Shown: positions 11,232 to 22,501 of the stretch, in pieces
How positions within the stretch are numbered: position 1 is the first letter of the stretch
Layout of the letters: each line of letters starts with the position of its first letter
NCBI GenBank assembly: GCA_030734395.1
Contig: JAUZTG010000042.1
Span: 1,984,001-2,048,000, forward strand
Reading direction: 5' to 3'
DNA: 64,000 nucleotides
Origin: Sarocladium kiliense
Taxonomy: Eukaryota; Ascomycota; Sordariomycetes; Hypocreales; Sarocladiaceae
The notes under the pieces: generated by a model
Databases searched by the model: none
Seen by the model: only the letters and a program-made list of their open reading frames with translations
Told to the model about the DNA's origin: nothing
Made by a program: the position numbers and the translations under genes

Positions 11232-14200
11232 TTAAGGGAGCTGGTTATATGGCAGCTCAAGATCCAGGGCATGCCTCAGAAGCGTGCTCAGCAACGCCAA
11301 AAACATGATAACTTCTTGCTCGTTCCGGTCGCGATATTCGTTACGAGCCGTCGTGACCCAACCACGCACGAAGTTCTGCGCTGTATTCACAGTCTCCTGT
11401 AGAAGGTCACGGATGAACTCGTCCCACGCTGCAACTATTCCCTCTGAGAATCCTGTCTGCTGTTGGTGCAAGCCCTCGAGTCTACGTAACTCCTCCCGGA
11501 TGTCGAAGTTGATGGCGAGGAGTCTGTTCCAGGTAAGTGGCTCCGCTATGTAATTGATAGCCACGACAACCTGGGTCCCAAACTATGAGTCAGTATAGAT
11601 TCGTAACTCGGACTGTCCTACTGAGTTCGAGGTTGTAAGTACTTACGTTGCGAAGTCTTGAAGCAAAGTCTGTGTAGTTTTCCAAGTCACTCAAGGCTGC
11701 ACTCATGCTGTTGACGGTCATCCAAGGGTTTAACCAGTCTCCTGTGTTCGATTGCCTCCAAAGCTGTCCATCAGGTTGTCAGGTCAGTGTTCCAGACTTG
11801 GCATAGCATTTTGCAGGAGAAGAGTTTGGGCTTACAGCAGTCTTGACCAGGTTGATACCTCCTTGAACTATGACGGCATGCTGCGTGTTGACCCGGCTAC
11901 CAAGGGCATTGAAGATTCGCCGAAGGGGCTCGTCTGAGTTCGCGCCACCGGCCATGGGCGGCGGCATTGAATTATACCGGCCGAGCAATGTACGTGTCAC
12001 AAGTCCAACGCTCAGCGGAGGGCTTCTCATTTGGCGTCCCGAAGGCAATGTACCGGCCAGGGCGTGGGTAAAGAAACGTGCTATCGTGTTGCCCTCGATG
12101 AGATGTTCGTCTTTGCACAGAACTATCAGCTTATTTCCGTCTCGTCATGAATCATTCAAGAAAGGCTACTCACAATGAACGCCTCCACGACCCGGGCTAT
12201 AGACGGTAAGCTCTGGATAGACGTCCAGGCAATTATCGCGTGGGTACAGGTGCACGTTGTTCCATACAGGATGGTTCGCGTACCAGAAGCTGTTGGTAGC
12301 TGGGTAGTACTGAGAAAGGTCAGCTTTGATGTTGCCGTCGTGTGTCAAGACTGTCACCGCACATACCTCCTCGCTGTTGACATCGATTTCTTGCCCGTTG
12401 GGTAGTCTGATCTTGTACGGACGACGATCACCAGGTGCTCTGCCCTCGAGCCTGTTCAAAGCCTCTTCTTCTTCCTCCTCCCACCTCTTTCGTTTGCTTC
12501 CTCCGTTGGGGATGGAATCCTCGCTGGAGCACCACGAGCCACCTCCTGGACAGCATGAGACTGTGTCGCAGGCGCAAATGTGCTTCTTGTCGCCACCTAC
12601 CCAGCTGTTGAAGTCGCCCATGTGGCAGGTGATCAAATAAGCCAGCTGATCGTATCCATACTTCTTGATAGACCCGTTGTCTTCAATCCACTTCCAAAGC
12701 TTTGACCATTCGAGGTTGGTGAATGTCTTGGGCACAAGAGCGTTCCATATTGACTTTTGGTTGGTGGTGGCTGTCCTGAGTAACAGAGCATAGACAAGGA
12801 TTTTGATCTCATCTTGCTGGAAGCTGCCCCAGCTCTCCGCGCGAGCTTGCAAGCCTTGACCGACTGCCATCATACCGAGATCGTCTTGCCCGTCGGAGTG
12901 ACCTGTGCGCTGCTCATGGGCATGCGAGTGACCGTGCCCATGACCATGGCCGTGGCTATGCTTATGCATGTGTACGTGCAGTTCCCTTTTCTTGACCTCA
13001 GACGTTTCTGACAATTCCGTTTCAGGGACAGACACATTGAAGCCTCTGCGACTCACAGATGAGAAGGTCCAACCGGGGCCGTCCGAGGCGCAAACCGGCT
13101 CTTTGAGGAACGAAGTCAAAGCATCGCGAAGAACCTCATCCTTGGAAGACTCGCGCTTCGTGATGGTAGCATGCTTGGGAATACAGCACCGAGCCCTTGC
13201 GCCGCCGCGGCACCCAAAGTCCCAGTCCTTGTTCCAGTACTTGTCCATAGAGACTCGGACGCGGTCATTGGGACATCCGCTCCGACACCAATCTTCCTGG
13301 TCCTTGCCAAAGCCCAGGTTGTTATACCACTTGCAATCGTCCCATTTCTTGTCATCCTTCTCGGTGCAGCACAGCTTCCGCTCTTGGATCTTCACGCGAC
13401 CGTCTCCATACGGATGATTCCACACCTCGACGTTGCATACGGCGCTGCCACTTCCAGTGGTGGAGAGAGCAACCTGGTTCTGGCCACTTGAGCAAGCCCC
13501 GTTCATACACATGGGCGCCTCGGACCAAGAGCATTGGTCATGGAGTTCCATACTCTTGCTTCCTGTGGTACAGCATGCCGCTTGGTACTTGCCATTGTTG
13601 CAGTGGCCGCTGTGTGATCCAATCTCGATGGCGCCAGAAGGACATGCTTGGTCACATTTTCCGTTGTTGTGTTGGTACCACCCACAAGTAGGGAGGCCAT
13701 CGTCAGGCGGGCAGCACAGCTCATGGACGCCGTTGGAGCAGTGAGAGCCATCAACCATGTACTCATCCTTGCGTGCTTCCTTGTCTTTCCGCATCATACG
13801 AATCCAGCCGCTTGGGCACGATTCGCCGCAGTTTGTCCACTTGCATTGAGGATGTGCCTTGCTCGTTTCAATGAGGCCGTCTCCCTCTTCCATGAACATG
13901 GCAGGAATGGATCTGAACTTGCGATCTGCCACCTTGCCGATAGCTTTTGAGTATTTGCCGTCTGCAACATCTTGTGATACAGCCCAGACCATGATACCAC
14001 TCATGCACTGTTCACGTGCAAAGTCGGCTTTCATCTTGAACGTGTCTTCATCGTCGAAAGCAACCCATTGATTGCTGTCAAATGTCAGAATCTTGACAGC
14101 GGCTTCCTTGTCCAAAGTTGGCGTGCGACCTGTCCTCTTCATTACGTCTACGATCTCGGACTGAATCATGACACTGATCTCATTGCTGCAGGGCTGACGA

Positions 14201-15675
14201 GGCGCACCAGACTCGTAGGTACACCCGGGGGAGAGGCAGTTCGGGCTTGTAGCGGTAAAGGCGCGGCCATAAAAGCCAGTACCGAGCACCACCTTGTTTG
14301 GGTTGATGTCATTTCTCCAAAGAAGATTCATGGCTTCCTTGATCTCAGTCAAGTTGGTGTGTGCATTGAGGTACGGGCCAACCCATTTGTTTGTCTTGTC
14401 CCAGGTGCCGTGCAGATCATAGCTCATACTGAAGACACTTGTCAGACGCTCATCTCCCATTGCCATTGGACTGGAACATAGCACTTACATATTGAAAAAG
14501 TCGACATGCTTCTCAAGTGCGACAATGTCGAAATGTTGCAGATACCCTTCATGTTTTGTCAGCAAGGCCTACGATGGCACAGGTATCCAAGTGTATGGGG
14601 CATTAGGAACCTACAGAAAGATGCTGGAAGAGTAAGTGAGACCTCATCTCTTCCGCCGGTCGACTTGAGTGCCTGCTTAAGATTCTTTAGGAAAGTGGGA
14701 AAGTTCTTGAAGTCTTCCTCGCGGCCACTGCGGTCATCGGCCACAGGGTATTCCCAGTCTAGATCTACTCCGTCAAAGTCGTAGGTAGACATCATGCTGA
14801 TAAGGGATTTGATGAATGCCTTTTGGGCAGACTCTGAGCGCGCAATGTCAGAGAAGGTAGTCGCAGTTGGCCCAGGGTCATTGAAGGTCCAGCCGCCGAT
14901 GGCAATCATGACCTTGAGGTCTGGGTCCTGCTGTTTGAGGGAACTCAAGCGCTTGTAGAGCTTGATATCGGCAGATGATGCAGGAAGCACCTCGAAGGTC
15001 TTTGGGTCTATGGTGGCAAACGCAAAGTTCAAGTGCGTGTAGACACCAATAGGAATCTGCTCGGGCATGAAATCGTTACAGGACCGGCGCGCAGCCCAGC
15101 CCTCGTAGTATCCGACGACACGCGACAGGGAGTGATCTGAACCACATGTCGGAGGTGGAATCTTCTTGTTGCCGCAAAATCTACATCGGTTCACGTTAGT
15201 ACTGGCGCTTGAAGACGCGGTAATTAGACAGGGAGGGTGAAGGCGACGAGCGACAGTGAAGGTGAGATGGTATGAAGAAGAATGAGCGGTTACTACTTAC
15301 TCCTCTGTAGAGCCACAGAAGCCGTGCTTGGAGCAGCAAACATTGAGAGGGCATTTGGACTTCACGACGTAGGCATCTCCAAAGCCGCCAGGATCACACT
15401 CTGCTTTGCTCTGGCAGCTGTTGACGCAGACATCCTTAGCACAGTCTAGCTCAGAAAATGAATTAGAGAATTACTCAATGCAAGTGGGCTGCTTGAGATG
15501 CGTCAATAGGCTTACAGTCTTTGCCATATCCGCAGAAGCCATGCTTGGAACAGCAGCCAAGTTTACATGGAATCGACTCGCTACACTCTTGCGCCTGAGC
15601 GATGCTGGTGAATAAGACAAGGAGCGACAGAAAAAGAAGGGCTCTTTGCCCTATGGAGCTTTTGAAGGCTGCCAT
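11232..15675 (-). CDS. Secreted GH18 chitinase with two hevein domains, killer-toxin-like (subgroup C)
   Basis: Large secreted endochitinase of the fungal subgroup C type. Eight exons: 15675-15516, 15445-15301, 15180-14615, 14546-14489, 14428-12174, 12122-11836, 11763-11647, 11582-11232; all junctions keep frame, total about 1312 aa. The last acceptor could instead be nine bases further in (exon from 11573). In order: signal peptide (about 1-28), two type-1 chitin-binding domains with the pattern CCSKHGFCG (exons 1-2), and GH18 from about residue 122 with DGVDLDWE, catalytic E245. After GH18 come Cys-rich repeats (about 470-750), a His/Gly block (about 793-815), dibasic KR sites, an acidic Glu run near 930, and an alpha-helical C-terminus. 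Processing at the dibasic sites would resemble killer-toxin precursors, but that is inference. It diverges from the GH55-LysM gene and converges on bioDA. Confidence 0.9.
12912..12981 (-). repeat. His/Gly/Ser-rich codon block inside the chitinase
   Basis: About 23 codons in which nearly every second residue is His (HSHGHGHGHGHSH core), encoded by imperfect CATGGC/CACGGT-type dipeptide repeats. It lies just after a KKR dibasic site and before the C-terminal helical region. Codon use is mixed, so this is not a simple recent microsatellite expansion. A metal-binding or pH-sensing role is possible but only inferred. Confidence 0.85.
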
Positions 15676-17378
15676 GGTTCAGACGATGAGAGATGAACAC
15701 AAAAGAAGGGACGGCAGTGAGCCAGAAAAGGCAGCCAACAACAGACCTCACAACCCGTGAAATCCTTGAAGACTCGGGAAGGAAGACAGAAGGGCAGAGG
15801 GAGGGATAGAAGGGATGACGAGTATTATTCGGCTCTCTCTCTCTGGACTCCCTCGGCTCCGAGTCTTTCCTCCTATGTAGCTTACACGATGAGACCCGAC
15901 TAGGCTGGGGCATGTAAGAGGATATGAAGGTCCACTACAGACGGGCCGTTGGCTGATGGCACAACCATTGCCGCTTCTATTCGATTTCGAACGAGGTTAC
16001 AGTCATCCTCGCCAAGCAGGCGTCTTCCCATACTCCTAGCGCGAGGTCGGATCTGAAGAAAATTGCTCGCTCGCATAGCCCTGCGACCAGACCCGAGAAG
16101 ACCAAACTAGAGCACGATGAAGAAGTCATGCGATTCTTACCGTCTCATCGGGGGTGGGGGGGCTGATGCGATGGCCCAGCCGGATATTGCCATGTAAGTG
16201 GAATGGACATGGGGTGTTCAGCCACATTGGGAAGATATTGGTAGCACTTCGTAGATGCGATGCGACCTGACGCAGGGGCCGAGGAATATTCATCTGCCCT
16301 CGCATATAGTAGCCCTACTAGGCTCATTCTGCCGTCTCTTGAACTCTATTCGCTTCGGGATCTGTTCTAGATTTCCGGGGACCCTGTGCCTCTCCATCTG
16401 CAGGGTCCGCGAGAATTCCAGGGTCCATTGCAACAGCCTCACCGCTATGGTGCGCCTCGATTGTAGATGACGAAGGTATTTCGAATAGGATGAGTTTTGC
16501 TGCACGGATTATGACACTTTTCAATACACGGCCACGCTGCGGTTATTACCATTCTTCCTGTGTCGTCTCTCACAGCGTCATCTTTGCTAGGCCTCATGTT
16601 CGTCGCTGACCAGCCGCTTCTGCCATCTGAGGCTCAGCAACAAAGCCGGTAAGGTTAATTTTAATTCTATCTATATTGTGAATCCACCGTTTCCCCATAT
16701 CTATTACCACTATAGACGTCCTAACCCGCACTTCAGACAAGCACGGGATGCCTCGGGCCCGACTCCCAAGCCAAAAAGTCTTAGCATGCTGCAGGGATCA
16801 GTCTCACATGCATCTTCTGCCGTCCTCGCTAGGCCTTTGTGCCGGTCAGCCAATGTAGGCAACTTCTGTCGAATCCACCAACTCTATGCCGAAAGATGGA
16901 TCATGGCCATGGAGCTCGAACAATAGCTCCGTCTCGGCTCTGCACCCGCGGTAATTACCTCTTGTCCGGTCTACTTCACGTCGTATGAGAGCGACACATC
17001 CGCGTCGTAAGAAAAAGGGAAGCTTCTTTCGGGACCCATTCGTGTTGCTACGTACCCCTGCCTTGGAGACGATGTTCCTCTCGGGTCCGACAGTGAGCCG
17101 TGGAGTCCAGACTCCAGTCCGTGTTGCCGCTTCTCTTGTTCCTCTGCGGTCTTGTCCGTCACTCATTCAATCGAGTTTTCGAACTCTTGCACTCCGAGTC
17201 CCTGTCATGTCCTCTTGCTCCTCGAATTGGGTATCGTCGTGGTGGCGCCAATGACTTATACCGCCCCTCGCAAACTCTTCGCATCTTCCATCACCTATTG
17301 AGCGCTAACTGCTCGTCCTCTCACTCTTTTCTTCATTCGTCCCTTCACCCTCGTTTGCCTGGCTCCTTCTTCGCAGAC
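15676..17378. promoter_or_regulatory. Divergent chitinase / GH55-LysM upstream region
   Basis: 1.7-kb head-to-head intergenic region. The right end (about 17260-17378) is a typical CT-rich leader of the GH55 gene. Both leaders contain short frames without recognisable products. A G5-T-G7 run lies at 16150-16162. The shared location suggests joint control of the two wall-active genes, but no binding site can be named. Confidence 0.5.
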
Positions 17379-20300
17379 ATGCGCCTCTTTGTTCGGGGCT
17401 TGGGATGCCTCCTGCCATTCCTTCTTCTCCTTCTTTGTCCTTCACTCCTCATCGATGGCGCTTCCGCTGCAGCAACATCTTCCAAATCCGTCCGTCTGAC
17501 GAATGGCACGAGCTCAGATGCTCAAGCGCTGGTTAAGCAGGCTCTAAAAGTCATCGCCGTGGTCAACAAGGATCGCGTTGAGAATCCTGTCTTCAATGAG
17601 AATGAGCGCGAGGATCCGGATGAGGAATACAAGCCCGCGCCTCTCCTAGACTACGAGGCTGACCCTGGGGACATCTCTACATCACGTATCGCTCGCCGTG
17701 ATGAGAGAAATTCGACTGTACTGGGCAGCTATCGTATTCCCAAGGAGCTCGCTGAGGCTGCTGCCATTGTAGCCGAATCCACGCCTCAGAAGCCCAAGGG
17801 CGATCACGAGGATGTAGCCGCACGTATTCGGAAGAAGTACACGCCGGATTCCCTCAACGACACCAACGCCCCGGAGGAGTTGCAAGCTCCTGAGGGCAAG
17901 CTATCGGTTTACGCCGGTGATGGCATGGAGAAACGAGCGTCGGGATACTGGCTCATCGATGATCAGAAGTTCCCTGGCATGAGTCCTTTTTCGCCTTCGG
18001 GCTACAAAGTCTGGCGCAATGTCAAGGACTTCGGTGCCAAGGGCGATGGCCGCACAGATGATACTGCTGCTATCAACAAGGCCATTTCCGACGGAGCTCG
18101 CTGTGGAGAGCAATGCAAGACCAGTACCATTGCTCCAGCCGTTGTTTACTTTCCTCCCGGGACGTACCTCGTGAGCGGCTCCATTATCCAGTACTATAAC
18201 ACGCAGTTCTTGGGCGATGTAAGTTGATACCCATCGCGCATGTCTCCTCGATCAGAGGTTGTCTCAGAGCCACAACAGGGTGCAAATACTGACACGAAAC
18301 CATGCCTCAGCCCATCAATGTGCCAACCATCCTGGCTGCGTCTAGTTTCGTTGGTCTCGGCGTCTTCACCTCGAACAAATACATTGACGACAATGTCGGC
18401 TGGTATCTCAACACAGCCAACTTCCTTCGAAGCATCAAGAACTTCAAGATCGACATCCGCCTCACAGATCCATGGGCCTACGTTTGCGCAATCCATTGGC
18501 AGGTCGCCCAGGCCAGTTCTCTGGAGAACATCGAATTCTACATGCAGTACAATTCCGACGTGCCCCATAGCACTCAACAGGGCATCTACATGGAGAACGG
18601 CTCAGGAGGCTTTCTTGCAGACTTGACCTTCATCGGTGGTAACTTTGGTGCCTACTTTGGTAACCAGCAATTCACTACCAGCCATCTTGTCTTTGTCAAC
18701 TCCAAGACGGCTGTACAGGTGCACTGGGATTGGGCGTGGACAATGAACGACTTCGTTATCGAAGGGTGCGAGAACGGACTTGTCGTCACTGGAGGTGCTG
18801 GTGGCGAGCACAGCACAGGTCAGAGTTTGGGGTCCCTGATCCTGTCTGACACCATTATTGCCAATACACCCAACGGCATCGTCACGTCACTACACGCTGA
18901 GAACTCAACCTCCTTCCTGCTGCAGAACGTGGGCTTCTTCAACGTCCGCACCGCTGTCACAGATAGTATCCAGAAGAAGACCCTCCTTGCTGGAGGCAAC
19001 GAAGTGTACGTGGAGAGTTGGGGTTTTGGTCGAATGACCGATAAGAATGGCAAAGGTAGCTTTGTCAATGGCGAGCATATCCCCGCCATGAACCGCAGCG
19101 AGGCGTTGACAGGCGTCAAATACGACAAGATGAAGCCAAACCTGTTTACTCGCCGCAGGCCCAAGTACTACGACGTATCATCAGGCAAGATCATGAACGT
19201 GCGTGCCCTCGGAGCAAAGGGAGATGGCAAGACAGATGATACAGCCGCTCTCAACTCCATCCTCGCCGGAGCTGCCAACACTTCCAGTATCGTCTACTTC
19301 CCCTTTGGAGTGTACATCGTTAAGGACACACTCCGTGTTCCTATGGGCTCCCGCATCATCGGCCAAGCCTGGTCACAGATCATGGGAACTGGAGCAAACT
19401 TTGAAGATGAGGCTAAACCTCGCGCTGTGGTCCAAGTTGGCCGCCCACAGGACCCCCCGGGGATAATCGAGATCCAAGACATGATGTTCACTGTCTCTGG
19501 TCCGACTGCCGGTGCTGTCCTTCTTGAATGGAATGCTCGTGAGTCAAGTAAAGGCTCTGTGGGCATGTGGGACTCTCACTTCCGTGTGGGAGGAGCCATA
19601 GGATCCAACCTCCAAAGGAACGATTGTCCCAAAAATAGTGGCCAGGTGAACCCCAAGTGCAAGGCTGGATCTATTCTCATGCATCTCAAGCCTGGCTCGA
19701 CAGCCTACCTTGAGAACGTCTGGGCTTGGGTTGCTGATCACGATCTGGATCATTCTGACCGACCACAGATTGACATCTATGTCGGCCGTGGTATGCTCAT
19801 TCAAAGCCAGAAGGCATGGCTTTGGGGCACATCGTCGGAGCACTGTACTCTCTACCAATATCAGGTTTCTGATGCCACCAATATCCTGATGGGCATGATT
19901 CAGACTGAATCGCCCTATTATCAGCCTGTTCCCCATGCCCCCCAGCCCTTTCAAACTGGCCTCTTCCCCAACGACCCTACTTTCAAGGATTGTTCGGCCA
20001 GCGACTTCCGTTGCTACTCCTCTTGGGCTCTCCGCGTGGTCGACTCAACAGCTGTCTACGTCCTTGGGGCGGGTCTGTACTCTTGGTTTAGTGACTACAG
20101 TCAGGATTGCCTTAAGACAAACGACTGCCAACGCCGTGGCGTTGAGGTCCAAGAGAGCTCGGACCTCTGGATCTACAATCTTTGCACGAAGGCCATCCTT
20201 GAGATGGTTACACCTACTGGTGGTGTAGCTACTCTTGCCAAAAACAACGTGAATGGCTTCCTCTCCTCTGTTCTTGCTTGGCTTGAAGGCTCTGAGGACG

Positions 20301-21614
20301 TCACCGGCCGTCGGGATTTCCCTGGTTTCCACGTACACACGGTCGATGGTCTACGTAATCAGGCAGTGCCGGATACGTGTAAAACGGCGCTCAGTGCGAA
20401 GGTCCTCTGCGATAATTGGGTGTATACCTTTCTAGAACCGGCGTACAGGGGCACTTTGGGCAACATGACATTGACCGATTCCGTATGTGACAAGGGATGC
20501 GGCGAGTCACTCAAGAGCTGGTTTGATAATGTCAGCTCTGCCTGCGAGGACTACGACATCGCTGGCGATATTCCAACTCTCCACGGCGGGCGAATGTGGG
20601 CAGGCTACAATGAGACGTGTGTAAAGGACACGCAGAGCGGCAAGTACTGCAATGGTACGTCTCATCTTACTTTAGCGGCAACATCACTCCCGCGGTGTGC
20701 TGTTGACGCAGCTAATTCTCATAGAAATCATTCTTGGCTTCACCACGGTGAGTTCAGTCAAGGAAATGCCGCGTGCAGAGATGTGTTCCGAGTGCTACAT
20801 CAAGCGCCTCGCCATGATGCAGAGCAGTGCATATTCGTACTACAGTGATATGTACAAAGAGGACCTCGAGCACGTCTACAAGACCTGCGGCAAGACTGGG
20901 CCTACTGATGTACCACCTCCTCTTGTCTCTGAGCCTGAGCAGTCCACGCTCTGTGTCTCCGAGACCTACTATACAACAACCTCCGATGGGGAGACTTGCG
21001 AGCAGGTTGCGTACCTCAAGAATGTCTCGACTGTGGCGCTCTACCACATGAACCAGGAGATCTTCGACTGCTCAGATATACCCTCAGGCAAGAAACTGTG
21101 TCTACCCTTGTCCTGTGGCCAGATCGTCCCGTTCTCCAAAAATGACACTTGCATGGGGCTTGAGGAGGAGCATAAGCTCCTCCCGGGCGACATCCGCCGT
21201 TTCAACCCATGGATCACCTTCGATTGCGGCAATCTCAACGGCGCGTCCGAGTTCTTCGGAAACGTGCTCTGTGCGGCACCACAGAATGGCCAGTACACAC
21301 ATGACGGACCAGGCGAAGGTGGTGATACTTCAACACCACACCCGGAGACTGGATACACACTGAATCCAGTCGATCCTCCTGAGGGCTCAACCGTTGCGTC
21401 TGGAACTACGACGAAGTGTGGCAAGTGGCATGTAGTGGAGGATGATGACACTTGCGTGACCGTCTGCCTGGGAGGATCGATTGATATTGCACTGTTCCTC
21501 GCCACGAATCCATCGCTGGGTAAAGACTATGCCAAGTGCACATCTGGTCTGGTCAAGGGCAACGCGTACTGCACAGGTCCAAACTATGACTGGCAAGGGA
21601 AAGATGAACTGTAA
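17379..21614 (+). CDS. Secreted GH55-type beta-1,3-glucanase with C-terminal LysM modules
   Basis: Probable secreted exo-beta-1,3-glucanase of the double beta-helix GH55 type, fused to chitin-binding LysM modules. Exons 17379-18218, 18311-20654 and 20725-21614 (introns phase 0 and phase 1); 1357 aa. A signal peptide with a long Leu run covers residues 1 to about 28, then a dibasic propeptide-like stretch (KR near 187). Two pectate-lyase-superfamily repeats begin with FGAKGDGRTDDTAA (about 218) and LGAKGDGKTDDTAA (about 578), the hallmark pair of GH55. Three Cys-bounded LysM-like segments lie near 1140-1190, 1190-1243 and 1291-1347. The last four residues are KDEL. The first ATG after the CT-rich leader is used; the frame is open further upstream but only from a GTG. 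The GH55 call is strong; enzymatic activity and the exact LysM count are inferred. Confidence 0.9.
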
Positions 21615-21724
21615 GCGTATTGTCTATGTGTTTTCAAGGTAGAGAAACAAACCTCACGAATACCAACGTGTAAGTGTGGTCAAGATAACTTCGTACATGT
21701 AAAGAAGTGCAAAAAGGATGTTTT

Positions 21725-22501
21725 TCAGCCGTACGACTCCATTCTCTTCTCGAACCACATTTCTGGGTTGCCCCAGAGATTCTGCACACCTTCATTCTCA
21801 TCCATCCACCCCATTTCCTCGAGCATTGCATCCGGATCAAAGCCAAAGAACCACATCGGCCATAAGTAATCAGCAATGCCGACGCGTAGCCACCAGCGCC
21901 GCCCATTACGCTGCGTCTCGTTGGTGATAACCTTGACCCATCGCAGTGGCATTTGTCTGTCAACCTTTAGCGGAGTGCGCGGGTCTTCAGGCATGGCGAG
22001 AATTTTGTCAATGCTCTCCTGATCCAGTAACAAGCAGAAGCGAAATCTACCGTTGGGACAGTGGAAACGCTCGTTGGCGTAATCGACTGGTGTACGGTGC
22101 TCTTTGATCCAGTCGTCGAACCGCCGTCCAACGTCCTCCACGGAAGCGTTAGACAGCGTTTTCTCGTCCTCAATGACCTCGTTATAGTAGCGGCTCCAGA
22201 GCTCCTGGTTCGGCAGAGGATCATACGGGTCATTGAGACGAGGAGGCATGGACTCGTTGTCAGTGAAGTGCTTTGCGTAGCGGTCTAGGCGGGCAACAGC
22301 CGCGGCCACCGCCTCGTCAGAGCCTGGCGTGTAGACTGTGCGAAAGATGGTGTAACCCCAGCAATAGGGGTAACTGTGGCTTTGGTCGTTGTTGGCAAGA
22401 TTGCGCAGTGCGTGTCTTGACATGCGACGTGGCTCTTGGTCTCCTGGGAAGCGAGCCTCAGGGTTGGCTATAGCCATGTCGATGGGTTGGAATCTGGCCA
22501 T
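21725..22501 (-). CDS. Conserved hypothetical protein, 258 aa
   Basis: Single-exon gene, ATG at 22501 (a GTG lies two codons upstream). The product has no signal peptide and no membrane segment, and is rich in Trp, Arg, Asp and Glu. Notable parts are YTIFRTVYTPGSDEAV (near residue 50), ERFHCPNGRFRFCLLLDQES and a C-terminal tract with repeated WW/WF pairs. I recall similar YTIFRTVYTP-type proteins in fungi and some bacteria without assigned function, but cannot name a family. It ends 110 bp from the convergent GH55-LysM gene. A cytosolic product next to two secreted wall enzymes may be chance. The long clean frame and protein-like composition make it a real gene. Confidence 0.8.
   Translation of the reverse strand: MARFQPIDMAIANPEARFPGDQEPRRMSRHALRNLANNDQSHSYPYCWGYTIFRTVYTPGSDEAVAAAVARLDRYAKHFTDNESMPPRLNDPYDPLPNQELWSRYYNEVIEDEKTLSNASVEDVGRRFDDWIKEHRTPVDYANERFHCPNGRFRFCLLLDQESIDKILAMPEDPRTPLKVDRQMPLRWVKVITNETQRNGRRWWLRVGIADYLWPMWFFGFDPDAMLEEMGWMDENEGVQNLWGNPEMWFEKRMESYG

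Noticed and set aside
16150..16162. G5-T-G7 run (and G9 at 28170) as regulatory G-quadruplexes
   Set aside because: Each lacks the four separated G-tracts needed for a typical intramolecular quadruplex within a short distance.
17100..17378. N-terminal extension of the GH55-LysM frame
   Set aside because: It begins at a GTG, lies in a CT-rich leader and would bury the clear signal peptide that starts at 17379.
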